64,000 nucleotides of DNA from Acidovorax sp. HDW3. Lineage in GTDB: Bacteria > Pseudomonadota > Gammaproteobacteria > Burkholderiales > Burkholderiaceae_C. Below are positions 1 to 9,906 of this stretch, piece by piece. The position numbers and the translations under genes are program-made. The stretch spans positions 1,098,001 to 1,162,000 of the forward strand of contig NZ_CP049885.1 of the NCBI RefSeq assembly GCF_011303755.1. Direction: 5' to 3'. Below the pieces are notes generated by a model. That model made no database searches, had not been told where the DNA came from, and worked only from the letters and a program-made list of their open reading frames with translations. Numbering within the stretch: the first letter of the stretch is position 1; each line of letters starts with the position of its first letter.

Positions 1-704
1 GCGGCCAGCGGCCTGGTGCCGGTGTCGGTGTATTCCAGCCACTGGCTGGTGCGCCTGGGGCTGACCGGGGCGGCCTTCGTCGGCGCCGTCGCCGCCGTGC
101 TGCTGACGCTGCTGCTGGCGCGCGGCGTGCAGCACACGCTGCGCCTGTTGCTCGCCGGCGTCGTCGTCGGCGTGGTGCTGGGCGCCTGCACCTCGCTCAT
201 CTTGCTGCTCTCGCCCGATTCGTTGCAGGCCATGCAGGGCTTTTTGCTCGGCTCGACCGGCTTCGTCGGCTGGACGGCCTGCCTGCTTCTCTTGGCCGTG
301 TGGCTGCCGTGCCTGCTGCTGTCGTGGCTGCTGGCGCGCGCGCTCGACGCCCTGGCGCTGGGCGAGGCCACGGCGCACAGCCTGGGCCTGCCGCTGGCCC
401 AGCAGCGTGCCGCCCTGGTGGCGCTGCTGGCGCTGGCCACGGGCACGGCGGTGGCGCAGACGGGGCTCATCGCCTTCGTCGGCCTGGCGGCGCCGCACCT
501 GGTGCGCGCCGCCGTGCGCGTGACGCATGGCCGGCTGATGGTGCTCGCCAGCCTGATGGGCGGGGCGCTGCTGGCGGGCGCCGACCTGCTCGCACGCGGC
601 CTGCTGGCGCCGCAGGAGCTGCCCGTGGGCGTGCTCACGGCGGTGCTCGGCGGCGGCTACCTGCTGTGGCTCATGCACCGGCGCACGGCGCCTGGGGGGC
701 TGCT

Positions 705-708
<4 letters not shown>
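1..708 (+). CDS. btuC: FecCD/BtuC-family ABC permease, 5' end cut by the window
   Basis: This is the membrane subunit of an importer for cobalamin or a related chelate. The reading frame is open to base 1, so the 235 residues seen are the C-terminal two thirds of a usual ~330-residue protein; the GTG at 16 is not a real start. The residues form a row of hydrophobic helices, and the family signature region is visible near GLIAFVGLAAPHLVR, where FecCD permeases contact their ATPase. The TGA at 706-708 overlaps the TTG start of the ATPase gene, and a matching binding protein (btuF) lies four genes on. The B12 assignment comes from context; heme or siderophore transport is the alternative. Confidence 0.85.
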
Positions 709-1478
<770 letters not shown>

Positions 1479-1544
1479 ATTTGTTATGAAGCTGTTTTTA
1501 TCCCGCGTTCTTGCAACGCATTTCAACCCCGAAGGAGAAGCACC

Positions 1545-2222
1545 ATGCACATCGAACCAGGACTGGTGGACGTCGGCAAGATCGTTCTGAGTTACGCCAC
1601 AGCAACGGCTGCGTTGGGCTACGGCGCTCGTTTGGCCCTCAAGGCACTGCAGCGCGATGGCGCGCTGGCCCTGCTGCTGCGCAGCGCCATCGCCACGGCG
1701 CTGGTGTTCGCATCGTTTGAAATCCTGCCGCACCACCCGGTGGGCGTGTCCGAGGTGCACCTGATTTTGGGCACCACGCTGCTGCTGCTGTTGGGCGCTG
1801 CGCCGGCGGCCATCGGCCTGGCGGCGGGGTTGCTGACGCAAAGCCTGTTCTTTGCGCCGCAGGATCTGCCGCAGTACGGCATGAACGTGACCACGCTGCT
1901 GGTGCCGCTCTTTGCCACCGCTGCGCTGGCCGAACGCATCATTCCCCAGAGCACGGCTTACGTTGACTTGGGCTACGCCCAGACCTTCAAGCTCTCGCTC
2001 GCCTACCAGGGCGGCATCGTCGCCTGGGTGGCGTTCTGGGCGCTGTACGGCCAGGGCGTGGGCGCGGACAACCTGCAGAGCATTGGCAGCTTTGGCGCCG
2101 CCTACCTGAGCGTGGTGCTGCTCGAACCCCTGGTGGACCTGGGCGTGCTCGCCGCCGCCAAGGCGCTGCGCCGCCTGCAGGGCAGCACCTTGATCCAGTC
2201 GCGTGTGTACCAGCCAGCCTGA
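1545..2222 (+). CDS. CbiM-like cobalt permease (ECF-type substrate-specific component)
   Basis: This 225-residue protein with several hydrophobic helices resembles CbiM/NikM, the metal-binding component of ECF cobalt and nickel importers. It keeps the hallmark N-terminus Met1-His2 (in that family the N-terminal amine and His2 bind the metal) and a VHL segment with His72 that matches the family's SVHL metal-site motif. A good ribosome site (GGAGAAG) precedes the ATG at 1545. No CbiN, CbiQ or CbiO partner is nearby, so either a distant ECF module is used or the protein works alone. Between a B12 importer and cobO, a role in supplying cobalt for corrin synthesis is likely. Family is fairly sure, metal inferred. 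Confidence 0.75.
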   Translation: MHIEPGLVDVGKIVLSYATATAALGYGARLALKALQRDGALALLLRSAIATALVFASFEILPHHPVGVSEVHLILGTTLLLLLGAAPAAIGLAAGLLTQSLFFAPQDLPQYGMNVTTLLVPLFATAALAERIIPQSTAYVDLGYAQTFKLSLAYQGGIVAWVAFWALYGQGVGADNLQSIGSFGAAYLSVVLLEPLVDLGVLAAAKALRRLQGSTLIQSRVYQPA

Positions 2223-2246
2223 GCCGTTGGATTGCAGAAAGAAGCC

Positions 2247-2816
2247 ATGGAAATCGAAACCCCACCATCGCAGCGCGACACCCCCAAGCCCCAGGGCGAG
2301 CGCCGGGGCCTGGTGCTGGTGCACACCGGCAACGGCAAAGGCAAGAGCACGGCCGCCTTCGGCCTGGCGCTGCGCGCGCACGGGCGCGGCAAGGCCGTCA
2401 AGGTCTACCAGTTCATGAAAGTGCCCAGCGCCCGCTTTGGCGAGCACCGGCTGTTCGAGCAGCTGGGCATCCCCATCGAGGGCCTGGGCGACGGCTTTTC
2501 CTGGAAAAGCAAGGATCTGGAGCATTCGGCGCAGCTCGCCCGTGACGGCTGGGCCAAGGCCGAAGCCAGCATCCGCAGCGGCGAGCTGTTCATGGTCGTG
2601 CTCGACGAAATCATGTACCCGCTGCGCTACGGCTGGATTGCGCTCGATGATGTGCTCGCCTGCCTGCGCGAGCGCCCCGGCCATGTGCACGTGGTGCTGA
2701 CCGGGCGCGGCGCGCCGCAGGAGCTGATTGACGCCGCCGACACCGTGACCGAAATGGCGCTGATCAAGCACCATTTCCAAGCCGGCGTGCCGGCGCAGCG
2801 CGGTATCGAAGACTGA
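2247..2816 (+). CDS. cobO: Cob(I)yrinic acid a,c-diamide adenosyltransferase
   Basis: The enzyme transfers the 5'-deoxyadenosyl group of ATP to Co(I) of the corrin, making the coenzyme form. The 189-residue protein is of normal CobO/BtuR length. The P-loop GNGKGKST (about 28-35) and the following AAFGLALRAHGRG block are typical of the CobA/CobO/BtuR family, which uses a reversed-polarity P-loop. The segment with MVVLDEIMYPLRYG is the usual core. I chose ATG 2247 with AGAAAG upstream rather than TTG 2232. The stop overlaps the btuF start by one base (TGATG), which suggests coupled translation. Confidence 0.93.
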   Translation: MEIETPPSQRDTPKPQGERRGLVLVHTGNGKGKSTAAFGLALRAHGRGKAVKVYQFMKVPSARFGEHRLFEQLGIPIEGLGDGFSWKSKDLEHSAQLARDGWAKAEASIRSGELFMVVLDEIMYPLRYGWIALDDVLACLRERPGHVHVVLTGRGAPQELIDAADTVTEMALIKHHFQAGVPAQRGIED

Positions 2817-3640
2817 TGGGCGCCAAAGGCCCCCTGGTGCTGCCTGCGCTGGCGGCGGCCTGCTGCCTGGCTGGCGGCGCCGCCCTGGCGCAGCAGCGCA
2901 TCGTCACCGTCGCGCCCTCGCTCACCGAATCGGTGTGCGCGCTGGGCTACTGCGAGCGCATCGTCGGTACCGACCGCTATTCCACCGGCCCCGGCCCGGT
3001 GGCCGATCTGCCCAAGGTGGGCGGCCTGGCCGACGCGTCGCTCGAACGCATCGTCGCCCTGCGCCCGGATCTGGTGCTGCTGGGCCCGCGCACGCGGCTC
3101 GACGAGCGCCTGGCCCAGCTCGGTATTGCGGTGCAAAGTTTCAACGTGCGCACCCACGCCGAGCAGCAGGCCATGCTGCGCGCGCTGGGCCACACGCTGG
3201 GCGAGACGGCGCGCGCCGAGGCGCTGATTGCGCAGATCGAGCGTGAGCTCAACGCCGCCGCCGCACGCGTGCCGGCGCGCCTGCGCGGGCGCAGCGTGTA
3301 TGTGGAAATCGGCCTGGGGCCGAAGGCGGCGAGCAGCGCCACCTTCATCGGCGAGACGCTTGTGCGCCTGGGGCTGGTCAACATCGTCGGCGCCGACCAG
3401 GGGTTCTTCCCGCGCGTCAACCCCGAGTGGATCGTGCGCCGCAGCCCCGATCTCATCATCGGCCCGGCCGCCATGCTCTCCAACCTGGCCCAGCGCCCCG
3501 GCTGGGCGCAGCTGCCCGCCGTGCGCGGCCAGCAGGTGTGCGCGCTCGACGCCGAGCGCATGGCGCTGCTCGAGCGCCCTGGCCCGCGCCTGGGCGAGGC
3601 GGCGCACATGCTGGTCGATTGCCTGCGCGCCTTCCCCTGA
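2816..3640 (+). CDS. btuF: Periplasmic cobalamin-type ABC binding protein
   Basis: This 274-residue precursor has a clear signal peptide (about residues 1-25, cleavage near ALA-QQ), so the mature protein should be periplasmic. The fold is the class III binding protein, seen in the start IVTVAPSLTESVCALG, in LPKVGGLADASLERIVALRPDLVL and in the C-terminal lobe. It most likely delivers cobalamin or cobinamide to BtuCD encoded upstream. Its position between cobO and cobW rather than next to btuCD is slightly unusual. Another tetrapyrrole or siderophore ligand cannot be excluded from sequence alone. Confidence 0.85.
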   Translation: MGAKGPLVLPALAAACCLAGGAALAQQRIVTVAPSLTESVCALGYCERIVGTDRYSTGPGPVADLPKVGGLADASLERIVALRPDLVLLGPRTRLDERLAQLGIAVQSFNVRTHAEQQAMLRALGHTLGETARAEALIAQIERELNAAAARVPARLRGRSVYVEIGLGPKAASSATFIGETLVRLGLVNIVGADQGFFPRVNPEWIVRRSPDLIIGPAAMLSNLAQRPGWAQLPAVRGQQVCALDAERMALLERPGPRLGEAAHMLVDCLRAFP

Positions 3641-3662
3641 ACCCTCCGTCTTGAAGACCTGT

Positions 3663-4715
3663 ATGCAACTGCAAAAAATCCCCGCCACCATCGTCACCGG
3701 CTTCCTCGGTGCCGGCAAAACCACGCTCTTGCGCCACCTGCTCACCCAGGCCCAGGGTCGGCGCATCGCCGTCATCGTCAACGAATTTGGCGAGCTGGGC
3801 ATCGACGGCGAGCTGCTGCGCGCCTGCGGCATCGGCTGCGACGAGTCCGGCCAGGACAACGGCCAGCTGTTCGAGCTGGCCAACGGCTGCCTGTGCTGCA
3901 CGGTGCAGGAAGAATTTGCGCCGGTGATGGAGCAGCTGGCCGCGCGCCGTGGCCAGATCGACCACTTGGTGATCGAAACCTCGGGCCTGGCCCTGCCCAA
4001 GCCGCTGGTGCAGGCTTTTCAGTGGCCGCAGATCCGCAACGCCTTCACGGTGGACGCCGTGGTCACCGTGGTCGATGCGCCCGCCGTGCTCGCCGGGCTG
4101 TTTGCCGAAAACCCCGTGGCCGTGGACGCGCAGCGCCGCGCCGACGAGAACCTAGACCACGAGACACCGCTGTCCGAGCTGTTCGAGGACCAGCTCGCCA
4201 GCGCCGACCTGGTGGTGCTCAACAAGCTCGAAGGGCTGGACGCCGCCGCCGTGGCGCAGATCGAAGCGCAGGTGCGCGCTGAGGCCCCGGCGGGCGTGCA
4301 GTTGGTACACGCCCGCCACGGGCAGGTTGCGCCCGAGCTGGTGTTGGGCCTGGGCCGCGCGGTCGAGGACGTGATCGACGCGCGCAAAACCCACCACGAC
4401 GAGGAGGACGACCACGACCACGACGCCTTTGATTCGGTCGCCGTCACGCTGCAGGTGGACGACCGCGATCGGTTGCTGGCCGTGCTCGCCGCGCTGGTGC
4501 AGCGCCACGAAATCTACCGTGCCAAGGGCTTCGTCGCCCTGCCGGGCGCGGCCATGCGCCTGGTGGTGCAGGGCGTGGGCCAGCGCTTTGACAGCCAGTT
4601 CGACCGCCCCTGGCGCGCGGACGAGGAGCGCACTTCGCGCCTGGTGCTGATCGGCGACCACCTGGACGGCCCGGCACTGCAGCAGGAGCTGCAGGCGGCG
4701 CTGGGCGGGTTCTGA
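3663..4715 (+). CDS. cobW: CobW-family GTPase, cobalt chaperone
   Basis: CobW is a G3E-family GTPase thought to load Co(II) into the cobaltochelatase. Its 350 residues include Walker A (GFLGAGKTT, 13-21), the metal-binding CxCC motif (GCLCCT, Cys76/78/79), an NKLE guanine-specificity motif (NKxD variant) and the CobW C-terminal domain. A His/Asp-rich loop (HHDEEDDHDHD) joins the domains and may bind metal. Start ATG 3663 is chosen because family homology starts immediately. Adjacency to cobN fits the cobalt-insertion role. Confidence 0.93.
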   Translation: MQLQKIPATIVTGFLGAGKTTLLRHLLTQAQGRRIAVIVNEFGELGIDGELLRACGIGCDESGQDNGQLFELANGCLCCTVQEEFAPVMEQLAARRGQIDHLVIETSGLALPKPLVQAFQWPQIRNAFTVDAVVTVVDAPAVLAGLFAENPVAVDAQRRADENLDHETPLSELFEDQLASADLVVLNKLEGLDAAAVAQIEAQVRAEAPAGVQLVHARHGQVAPELVLGLGRAVEDVIDARKTHHDEEDDHDHDAFDSVAVTLQVDDRDRLLAVLAALVQRHEIYRAKGFVALPGAAMRLVVQGVGQRFDSQFDRPWRADEERTSRLVLIGDHLDGPALQQELQAALGGF

Positions 4716-5065
4716 AGTGCAGTCGCCGGTCTTGGCAGGGGGCGCAAGCCCCTCTCCCGCGAGAGGCTTATGTATGCACACATCTTTTGATGACTCCCAT
4801 CCGCCTGGTCAAAGGGCGGTTTTCGCTCCCCTCCCCCCTCGCGGGGGAGGGGCCGGGGGAGAGGGGGGCGCTGGCAGCACCTTGCCTGTTCACCCCTCTC
4901 CCCAACCCTCTCCCGCAAGGGGAGAGGGAGTGCAAACCAGCGCCAAACAAGCGTTGCGCGCTATCAAAAAAGATGTGTGCATACACAAGCCCGCGAGGGG
5001 AGAGGGAGCCATGAGGCGCCAGTTTCATACGCGGCAGCAGGCGCACGGCGCCCAGGAACACTGAC
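4716..5065. repeat. Gene-free spacer filled with nested inverted repeats
   Basis: This 350-base gap between cobW and cobN has no convincing gene. The outer arms, 4750-4790 and 4964-5007, are near-perfect inverted copies sharing TGTATGCACACATCTTTT and a flanking CCCTCTCCC..GCG block. Two GC-rich hairpins lie inside: 4827-4855 (CCCCTCCCCC / GGGGGAGGGG) and about 4895-4930 (CCCTCTCCC-GCAA-GGGGAGAGG). The layout resembles a miniature inverted-repeat element that landed in, or recruited, CCCTCTCCC-type repeats. No B12-box was recognised. A ribosome site AGGAA (5054-5058) precedes cobN. Confidence 0.7.
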
Positions 5066-8000
5066 ATGCACCTGCTCTCCACCCGCCCCGGCGGCTACGT
5101 GGACGACGGCGGCCAGGGCGTGGTGCGCGTGGTGCAGACGCCGGGCGACATCGTCATCCTGAGTGCGGCCGACACCACGCTGTCGCTGCTCTCCGACGCC
5201 GCGCAGCAGCTGCCCGCCGACTTTCCCCGCGTGCGCCTGGCCAACCTGATGTGGCTGCGCCAGCCGGCCTCGACCGACATGTACCTCGACGAGGTGCTGC
5301 GCCACGCGCGCGCCATCGTCATCGACCACCTGGGTGGGCACAGCGACTGGGCCTACCTGGTCGAGCAGGTGCAGCAGCTGGCGCGCCGCAACCAGCAGTG
5401 GCTGGCACTGTTCTCGGGCGACAACCAGCCCGACGCGCAGCTGATTGCACGCAGCACCGCCGCCGCTGCCGACTGCCACCAGCTCTGGCGCTGCCTGCGC
5501 GAGGGTGGGCGCGACAACGCGCTGGGCTTTTACGCGCTCATCGCCCACGCCGCCCTGGGCCAGGGCCAGCGCCCGCCGCCGGCGCAGCCGCTGCCCCAGG
5601 TGCTGGACTACCGCAGCACGCAACCCCTGCCCGAGCGCCCCGGCGCGCCGCTGGCGCTGCTGCTGTTCTACCGCGCACACGCGCAGTCGGGCAACACGGC
5701 AGTGTTCGACGCCCTGCTGCACGCCCTGTGGCAGCAGGGCCTGAACGTGCGTGCCCTGGCGCTCGATTCGCTCAAAACCCCGGCCACGCTGGCGGCGGTG
5801 CAGGCCCTGGCCGCCGCGCAAGGCGTGGACGTGGTGCTCAACGCCACCAGCTTTGCCATCGTCGCGCTCGACGCCGGAGATGCCAGCACTGCCCCCGCCC
5901 CCGTGCTGCTGGCGGGCGACGCGCCGGTGCTGCAGCTCATCACGGCCGGCGGCGCGCGCGAGCAGTGGCAGGAAGACCCCCACGGCCTGACGCCGCGCGA
6001 CCTGGCCATGCACGTGGTGCTGCCCGAGGTCGATGGCCGCATCACCACGCGCGCCGTCAGCTTCAAGGGCCTGGCGCACCGCTGCGAGCGCACCGAGGTG
6101 GACGTGGTGCGCTACCAGCCCGAGTACGAACGCATCGCCTTCGTCGCCGAGCTGGCGCGCCGCTGGTGCCGCCTGCGCCACACACCGGCGCCGGACAAGC
6201 GCCTGGCGCTCATCCTGGCCAACTACCCGCACAACGACGCGCGCCTGGCCAATGGCGTGGGGCTCGACACCCCGGCCTCCACCGTGGCCATCGTGCAGGC
6301 GCTGCAGGCGGCGGGTTACGACCTGGGCAGCCAGCCGCTGCCCGAGGGCAGCGACGCCTTGATGTACGCCCTGGTGCAGGGCGTGACCAACGACCTGGAC
6401 GCCAACGCCCAGCGCCCGGCGCTGCAAAGCCTGTCCATGGACGACTACCTGGCCGACTTTGCCCGCCTTGCGCCCGCCAGCCAGCAGGCCGTGACCGCGC
6501 TGTGGGGCGCGCCCGCGCACGACCCCATGGTGCGCGCCGGACGCTTCATGGTGCCCGGCCTGCGGCTGGGCAAGGTGTTCATCGGCATCCAGCCCGCGCG
6601 TGGGCGCGACGCCGAGCTCGCCAGCCGCTACCACGACGCCGACCTGGTGCCGCCGCACGCCTACCTGGCGTTCTATTTCTGGCTGCGCCGCAGCTTTGCC
6701 ATCGACGCCGTGGTGCACGTGGGCAAGCACGGCAACCTGGAATGGCTGCCGGGCAAAAGCGTGGCCCTGGGCGCGGACTGCTGGCCCGACGCCATCCTGG
6801 GCCCGCTGCCGCACCTGTATCCCTTCATCGTCAACGACCCGGGCGAGGGCAGCCAGGCCAAGCGGCGCACGCAGGCGGTCATCATCGACCACCTCATGCC
6901 GGCGCTCACCCGCGCCGAGAGCTACGGCCCGCTGCAGGCGCTCGAGCGCAGCATGGACGAGTACTACGAAGCCCTGCAGCTCGACCCGCGCCGCGCCCAG
7001 CGTCTGCGCACGGTGATGCTCGAACAGGTGCTCGCCGCCGGCCTGCAGCAGGAGCTGGGCTTTGCCGCGCCCAGCACCGACGCCGAGCGCGAGGCGCTGC
7101 TCGCGCGTCTCGATGCCTACCTGTGCGAAATCAAGGAATCGCAGATCCGCGACGGCCTGCACACCCTGGGCCAAAGCCCGACCGGGCGGCTGCGCACCGA
7201 TACGCTGGTGGCGCTGGCGCGCAACGCCAGCGGCCAGGGCACGGGGCAGGGCGGCCTGCTGGCCGCGCTGGCGCACGACCTGGGCCTGCAAGGGTTCGAC
7301 CCGCTGACCCCCGACTGGGCCGCGCCCTGGCAGGGCCCGCGCCCGGCGCTGTTGCAGGCGGCAAGCGATGCGCCCTGGCGCCACGCCGGCCATACGCGCG
7401 AACGCCTGGAGCTGCTGGCCGCGCAATGGGTGGCCGAGCACGCCGCGCCCGATGCACCACTGCCGGACGCCGCTGCCTGGCCGCAGGCTGCGCCCGTGCT
7501 GCAGCACCTGCGTGAGCGCATCGCGCCACGCCTGGACGCCAGCGGCGCCAACGAAATGCGCCAGCTGCTGCGCGGGCTCGATGGCCGCTTTGTGCCTGCT
7601 GGCCCCAGCGGCGCACCGTCGCGCGGGCGGCCCGATACGCTGCCCACCGGGCGCAATTTCTACTCGGTCGATACCCGCGCCGTACCCACGCCCATGGCCT
7701 ACGAGATGGGGCGGCTCGCTGCCGAGCGCGTCATCGAGCGCCACCTGCAAGACCACGGCAGCTACCCGGACAGCGTCGGCCTCACCGTGTGGGGCACCAG
7801 CACCATGCGCACCGGCGGCGAGGACATCGCCCAGGCGCTGGCGCTGATCGGCGTGCGCCCCCAATGGGCGCCAGGCAGCAACCGCGTGGTCGATGTGGAG
7901 GTGCTGCCCATGGCCATTGCCCAGCGCCCGCGTGTCGATGTGCTACTCCGCGTCTCGGGGTTTTTTCGCGACGCCTTTCCCAACGTCATCGCGCTGTTCG

Positions 8001-8884
8001 ACGCCGCCGTGCAGGCCGTGGCCGCCATCCCTGAAGAAGACGAGAGCGATGAGGTCAACCCCATCCGTGCGCGCGTGCAGCGCGACGCCGCTCTCGCCCA
8101 GGCCCAGGGCGCCACGCTCGCGCAGGCGCAGCGCCAGGCCAGCTGGCGCGTGTTCGGCCCGCGCCCGGGGGGCTATGGCGCCGGGCTGCAGGAGCTGATC
8201 CACAGTGGCCGCTGGCAGGGCCGCGCCGACCTGGGCCAGGCTTATCTGCGCGCCGGCAGCTTTGCCTACGGCCAGGATTCGCCGGGCTTGCCCGCGCCGG
8301 CCAGCTTCGCCCAGCGCCTGTCGGGCGTGCAGGCGGTGCTGCACAACCAGGACAACCGCGAGCACGACATCCTGGATTCGGACGACTACTACCAGTTCCA
8401 CGGCGGCATGGCCGCCGCCGTCGAGCACCTGGCCGGCGCGCTGCCCGCGCTCTACCACGGCGACCTGAGCGTGCCCGGTGCGCCGCGCATCCGGCCGCTG
8501 GCCGAGGAAGTGGCCCGCGTGGTGCGCGCGCGCGCCGTCAACCCCAAATGGCTGGACGGCGTCAAGCGCCACGGCTACAAGGGCGCGTTCGAGATCGCCG
8601 CCACCGTGGACTACCTGTTCGCCTTCGACGCCGCCGCCGATGTGGTGGCCGACCACCAGTACGCGCTGGTGGCCGATGCCTATCTGCACGACGACGACAC
8701 CCGCGCCTTCTTGCAGCAGCACAACCCGCAGGCGCTGCGCAGCGTGGCCGAGCGCCTGCTCGAAGCCATGGTGCGCGGCCAGTGGCAGGAGCCCGGCGCG
8801 CACCGCGAGCGCATCCAGCAGCACCTGCTGGCGCTGGAACAACATCTGGAAGACAGCGAGCCCAGCGCCGGAGACACCGCATGA
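5066..8884 (+). CDS. cobN: Cobaltochelatase large subunit CobN
   Basis: CobN binds hydrogenobyrinic acid a,c-diamide and cobalt and performs ATP-dependent metal insertion together with an AAA+ motor. At 1272 residues it has the usual CobN/BchH length. The family core motif with HGNLEWLPGK lies at about residues 553-563, and a long conserved C-terminal half with ENREHDILDSDDYYQFHGG-like residues follows. The start ATG 5066 has an AGGAA ribosome site. The stop overlaps the chelatase gene (ATGA), so the large subunit and its motor should be made together. The partner here is of ChlI/ChlD type rather than CobS/CobT. Confidence 0.95.
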   Translation: MHLLSTRPGGYVDDGGQGVVRVVQTPGDIVILSAADTTLSLLSDAAQQLPADFPRVRLANLMWLRQPASTDMYLDEVLRHARAIVIDHLGGHSDWAYLVEQVQQLARRNQQWLALFSGDNQPDAQLIARSTAAAADCHQLWRCLREGGRDNALGFYALIAHAALGQGQRPPPAQPLPQVLDYRSTQPLPERPGAPLALLLFYRAHAQSGNTAVFDALLHALWQQGLNVRALALDSLKTPATLAAVQALAAAQGVDVVLNATSFAIVALDAGDASTAPAPVLLAGDAPVLQLITAGGAREQWQEDPHGLTPRDLAMHVVLPEVDGRITTRAVSFKGLAHRCERTEVDVVRYQPEYERIAFVAELARRWCRLRHTPAPDKRLALILANYPHNDARLANGVGLDTPASTVAIVQALQAAGYDLGSQPLPEGSDALMYALVQGVTNDLDANAQRPALQSLSMDDYLADFARLAPASQQAVTALWGAPAHDPMVRAGRFMVPGLRLGKVFIGIQPARGRDAELASRYHDADLVPPHAYLAFYFWLRRSFAIDAVVHVGKHGNLEWLPGKSVALGADCWPDAILGPLPHLYPFIVNDPGEGSQAKRRTQAVIIDHLMPALTRAESYGPLQALERSMDEYYEALQLDPRRAQRLRTVMLEQVLAAGLQQELGFAAPSTDAEREALLARLDAYLCEIKESQIRDGLHTLGQSPTGRLRTDTLVALARNASGQGTGQGGLLAALAHDLGLQGFDPLTPDWAAPWQGPRPALLQAASDAPWRHAGHTRERLELLAAQWVAEHAAPDAPLPDAAAWPQAAPVLQHLRERIAPRLDASGANEMRQLLRGLDGRFVPAGPSGAPSRGRPDTLPTGRNFYSVDTRAVPTPMAYEMGRLAAERVIERHLQDHGSYPDSVGLTVWGTSTMRTGGEDIAQALALIGVRPQWAPGSNRVVDVEVLPMAIAQRPRVDVLLRVSGFFRDAFPNVIALFDAAVQAVAAIPEEDESDEVNPIRARVQRDAALAQAQGATLAQAQRQASWRVFGPRPGGYGAGLQELIHSGRWQGRADLGQAYLRAGSFAYGQDSPGLPAPASFAQRLSGVQAVLHNQDNREHDILDSDDYYQFHGGMAAAVEHLAGALPALYHGDLSVPGAPRIRPLAEEVARVVRARAVNPKWLDGVKRHGYKGAFEIAATVDYLFAFDAAADVVADHQYALVADAYLHDDDTRAFLQQHNPQALRSVAERLLEAMVRGQWQEPGAHRERIQQHLLALEQHLEDSEPSAGDTA

Positions 8885-9906
8885 CCGCTCCCCATCCTTT
8901 GACCTTTCCCTTCAGCGCCCTGGTGGGCCAGGCCGCGCTGCAGCAGGCGCTGCTGCTCGCCGCCATCGACCCGGCCATTGGCGGCGTGCTCATCGCCGGC
9001 CCGCGCGGCACGGCCAAATCGACCTCGGCGCGGGCGCTGGCGGCGCTGCTGCCGGGCGCGCCCTTCGTTACCCTGCCGCTGGCGGCCAGCCTGGAGCAGC
9101 TCGTTGGCACGCTCAGCCTGCAGGACGCGCTGCAAAACGGGCAGGTCGTGCTCTCGCCCGGCCTGCTGGCGCGCGCGCATGGTGGCGTGCTCTACGTCGA
9201 TGAGGTCAACCTGCTGCCCGACGCGCTGGTGGACGCCATGCTCGACGCTGCCGCCAGCGGCACGAACACGGTCGAGCGCGACGGCATCTCGCACCAGCAC
9301 CCGGCGCGCTTCGTGCTGGTGGGCACCATGAACCCCGAGGAAGGCGAGCTGCGCCCGCAGCTGCTCGACCGCTTTGGCCTGGCCGTCACCCTGGGCAACC
9401 CGCAGGACGCTGCCACGCGCCAGGCCATCGTGCGCGCGCGATTGCAGTTCGAGGCCGCGCCGCAGGCCCTGCTGGCAGCACACGCGCCCGCGCAGGCCAG
9501 GCTGGTGGACGTGATTGCCAGCGCCCGCGCCCGCCTGGCCACTTTGGACTGGAGCGACGCCGTACACCAGCGCGCCGCCGAACTGGCCCTGCAGGCCGGC
9601 GTGGACGGCGTGCGCGCCGACCTCGTCATGCTGCGCGCCGCCCGCGCCCTGGCGGCGCTGGAGCAGCGCGAGCGCGTGCTGCCCGCCGACGTGGACGCCG
9701 TGGCCGAGCTGGCCCTGGCCCACCGGCGCGGCGCGGGCGGGGCGCCGCCGCCCGCGCAGACGCCCACGCCGCCACCACCGGCATCGCAGGCACCGCAGCC
9801 GTCGCCGCCACCGCAACCCGAGGGCGACTGGGGCGCGCTGCCGCCCGAGCCGCAGGCGCTGGTGCGCTGCGTCAACACCGGGGCCTGGCCGGCAAAAAAA
9901 GCCTGA
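8881..9906 (+). CDS. chlI: Chelatase small subunit ChlI-type AAA+ ATPase (unshifted product)
   Basis: This 341-residue AAA+ protein should form the ATPase ring that drives CobN. Walker A is GPRGTAKST (40-48) and Walker B is GGVLYVDEVN (101-110); sensor and arginine-finger regions follow (GTMNPEEGELRPQLLDRFGL). A proline-rich linker starts near residue 285. The product ends AKKA-stop inside a run of seven A bases. The same gene continues in the -1 frame into a VWA domain (next entry), so this ORF is probably the zero-frame product of a two-product gene. It overlaps cobN by four bases. Confidence 0.9.
   Translation: MTAPHPLTFPFSALVGQAALQQALLLAAIDPAIGGVLIAGPRGTAKSTSARALAALLPGAPFVTLPLAASLEQLVGTLSLQDALQNGQVVLSPGLLARAHGGVLYVDEVNLLPDALVDAMLDAAASGTNTVERDGISHQHPARFVLVGTMNPEEGELRPQLLDRFGLAVTLGNPQDAATRQAIVRARLQFEAAPQALLAAHAPAQARLVDVIASARARLATLDWSDAVHQRAAELALQAGVDGVRADLVMLRAARALAALEQRERVLPADVDAVAELALAHRRGAGGAPPPAQTPTPPPPASQAPQPSPPPQPEGDWGALPPEPQALVRCVNTGAWPAKKA

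Noticed and set aside
4716-5065. Possible cobalamin riboswitch before cobN
   Set aside because: No B12-box or riboswitch core was recognised; the gap is made of inverted repeats instead.
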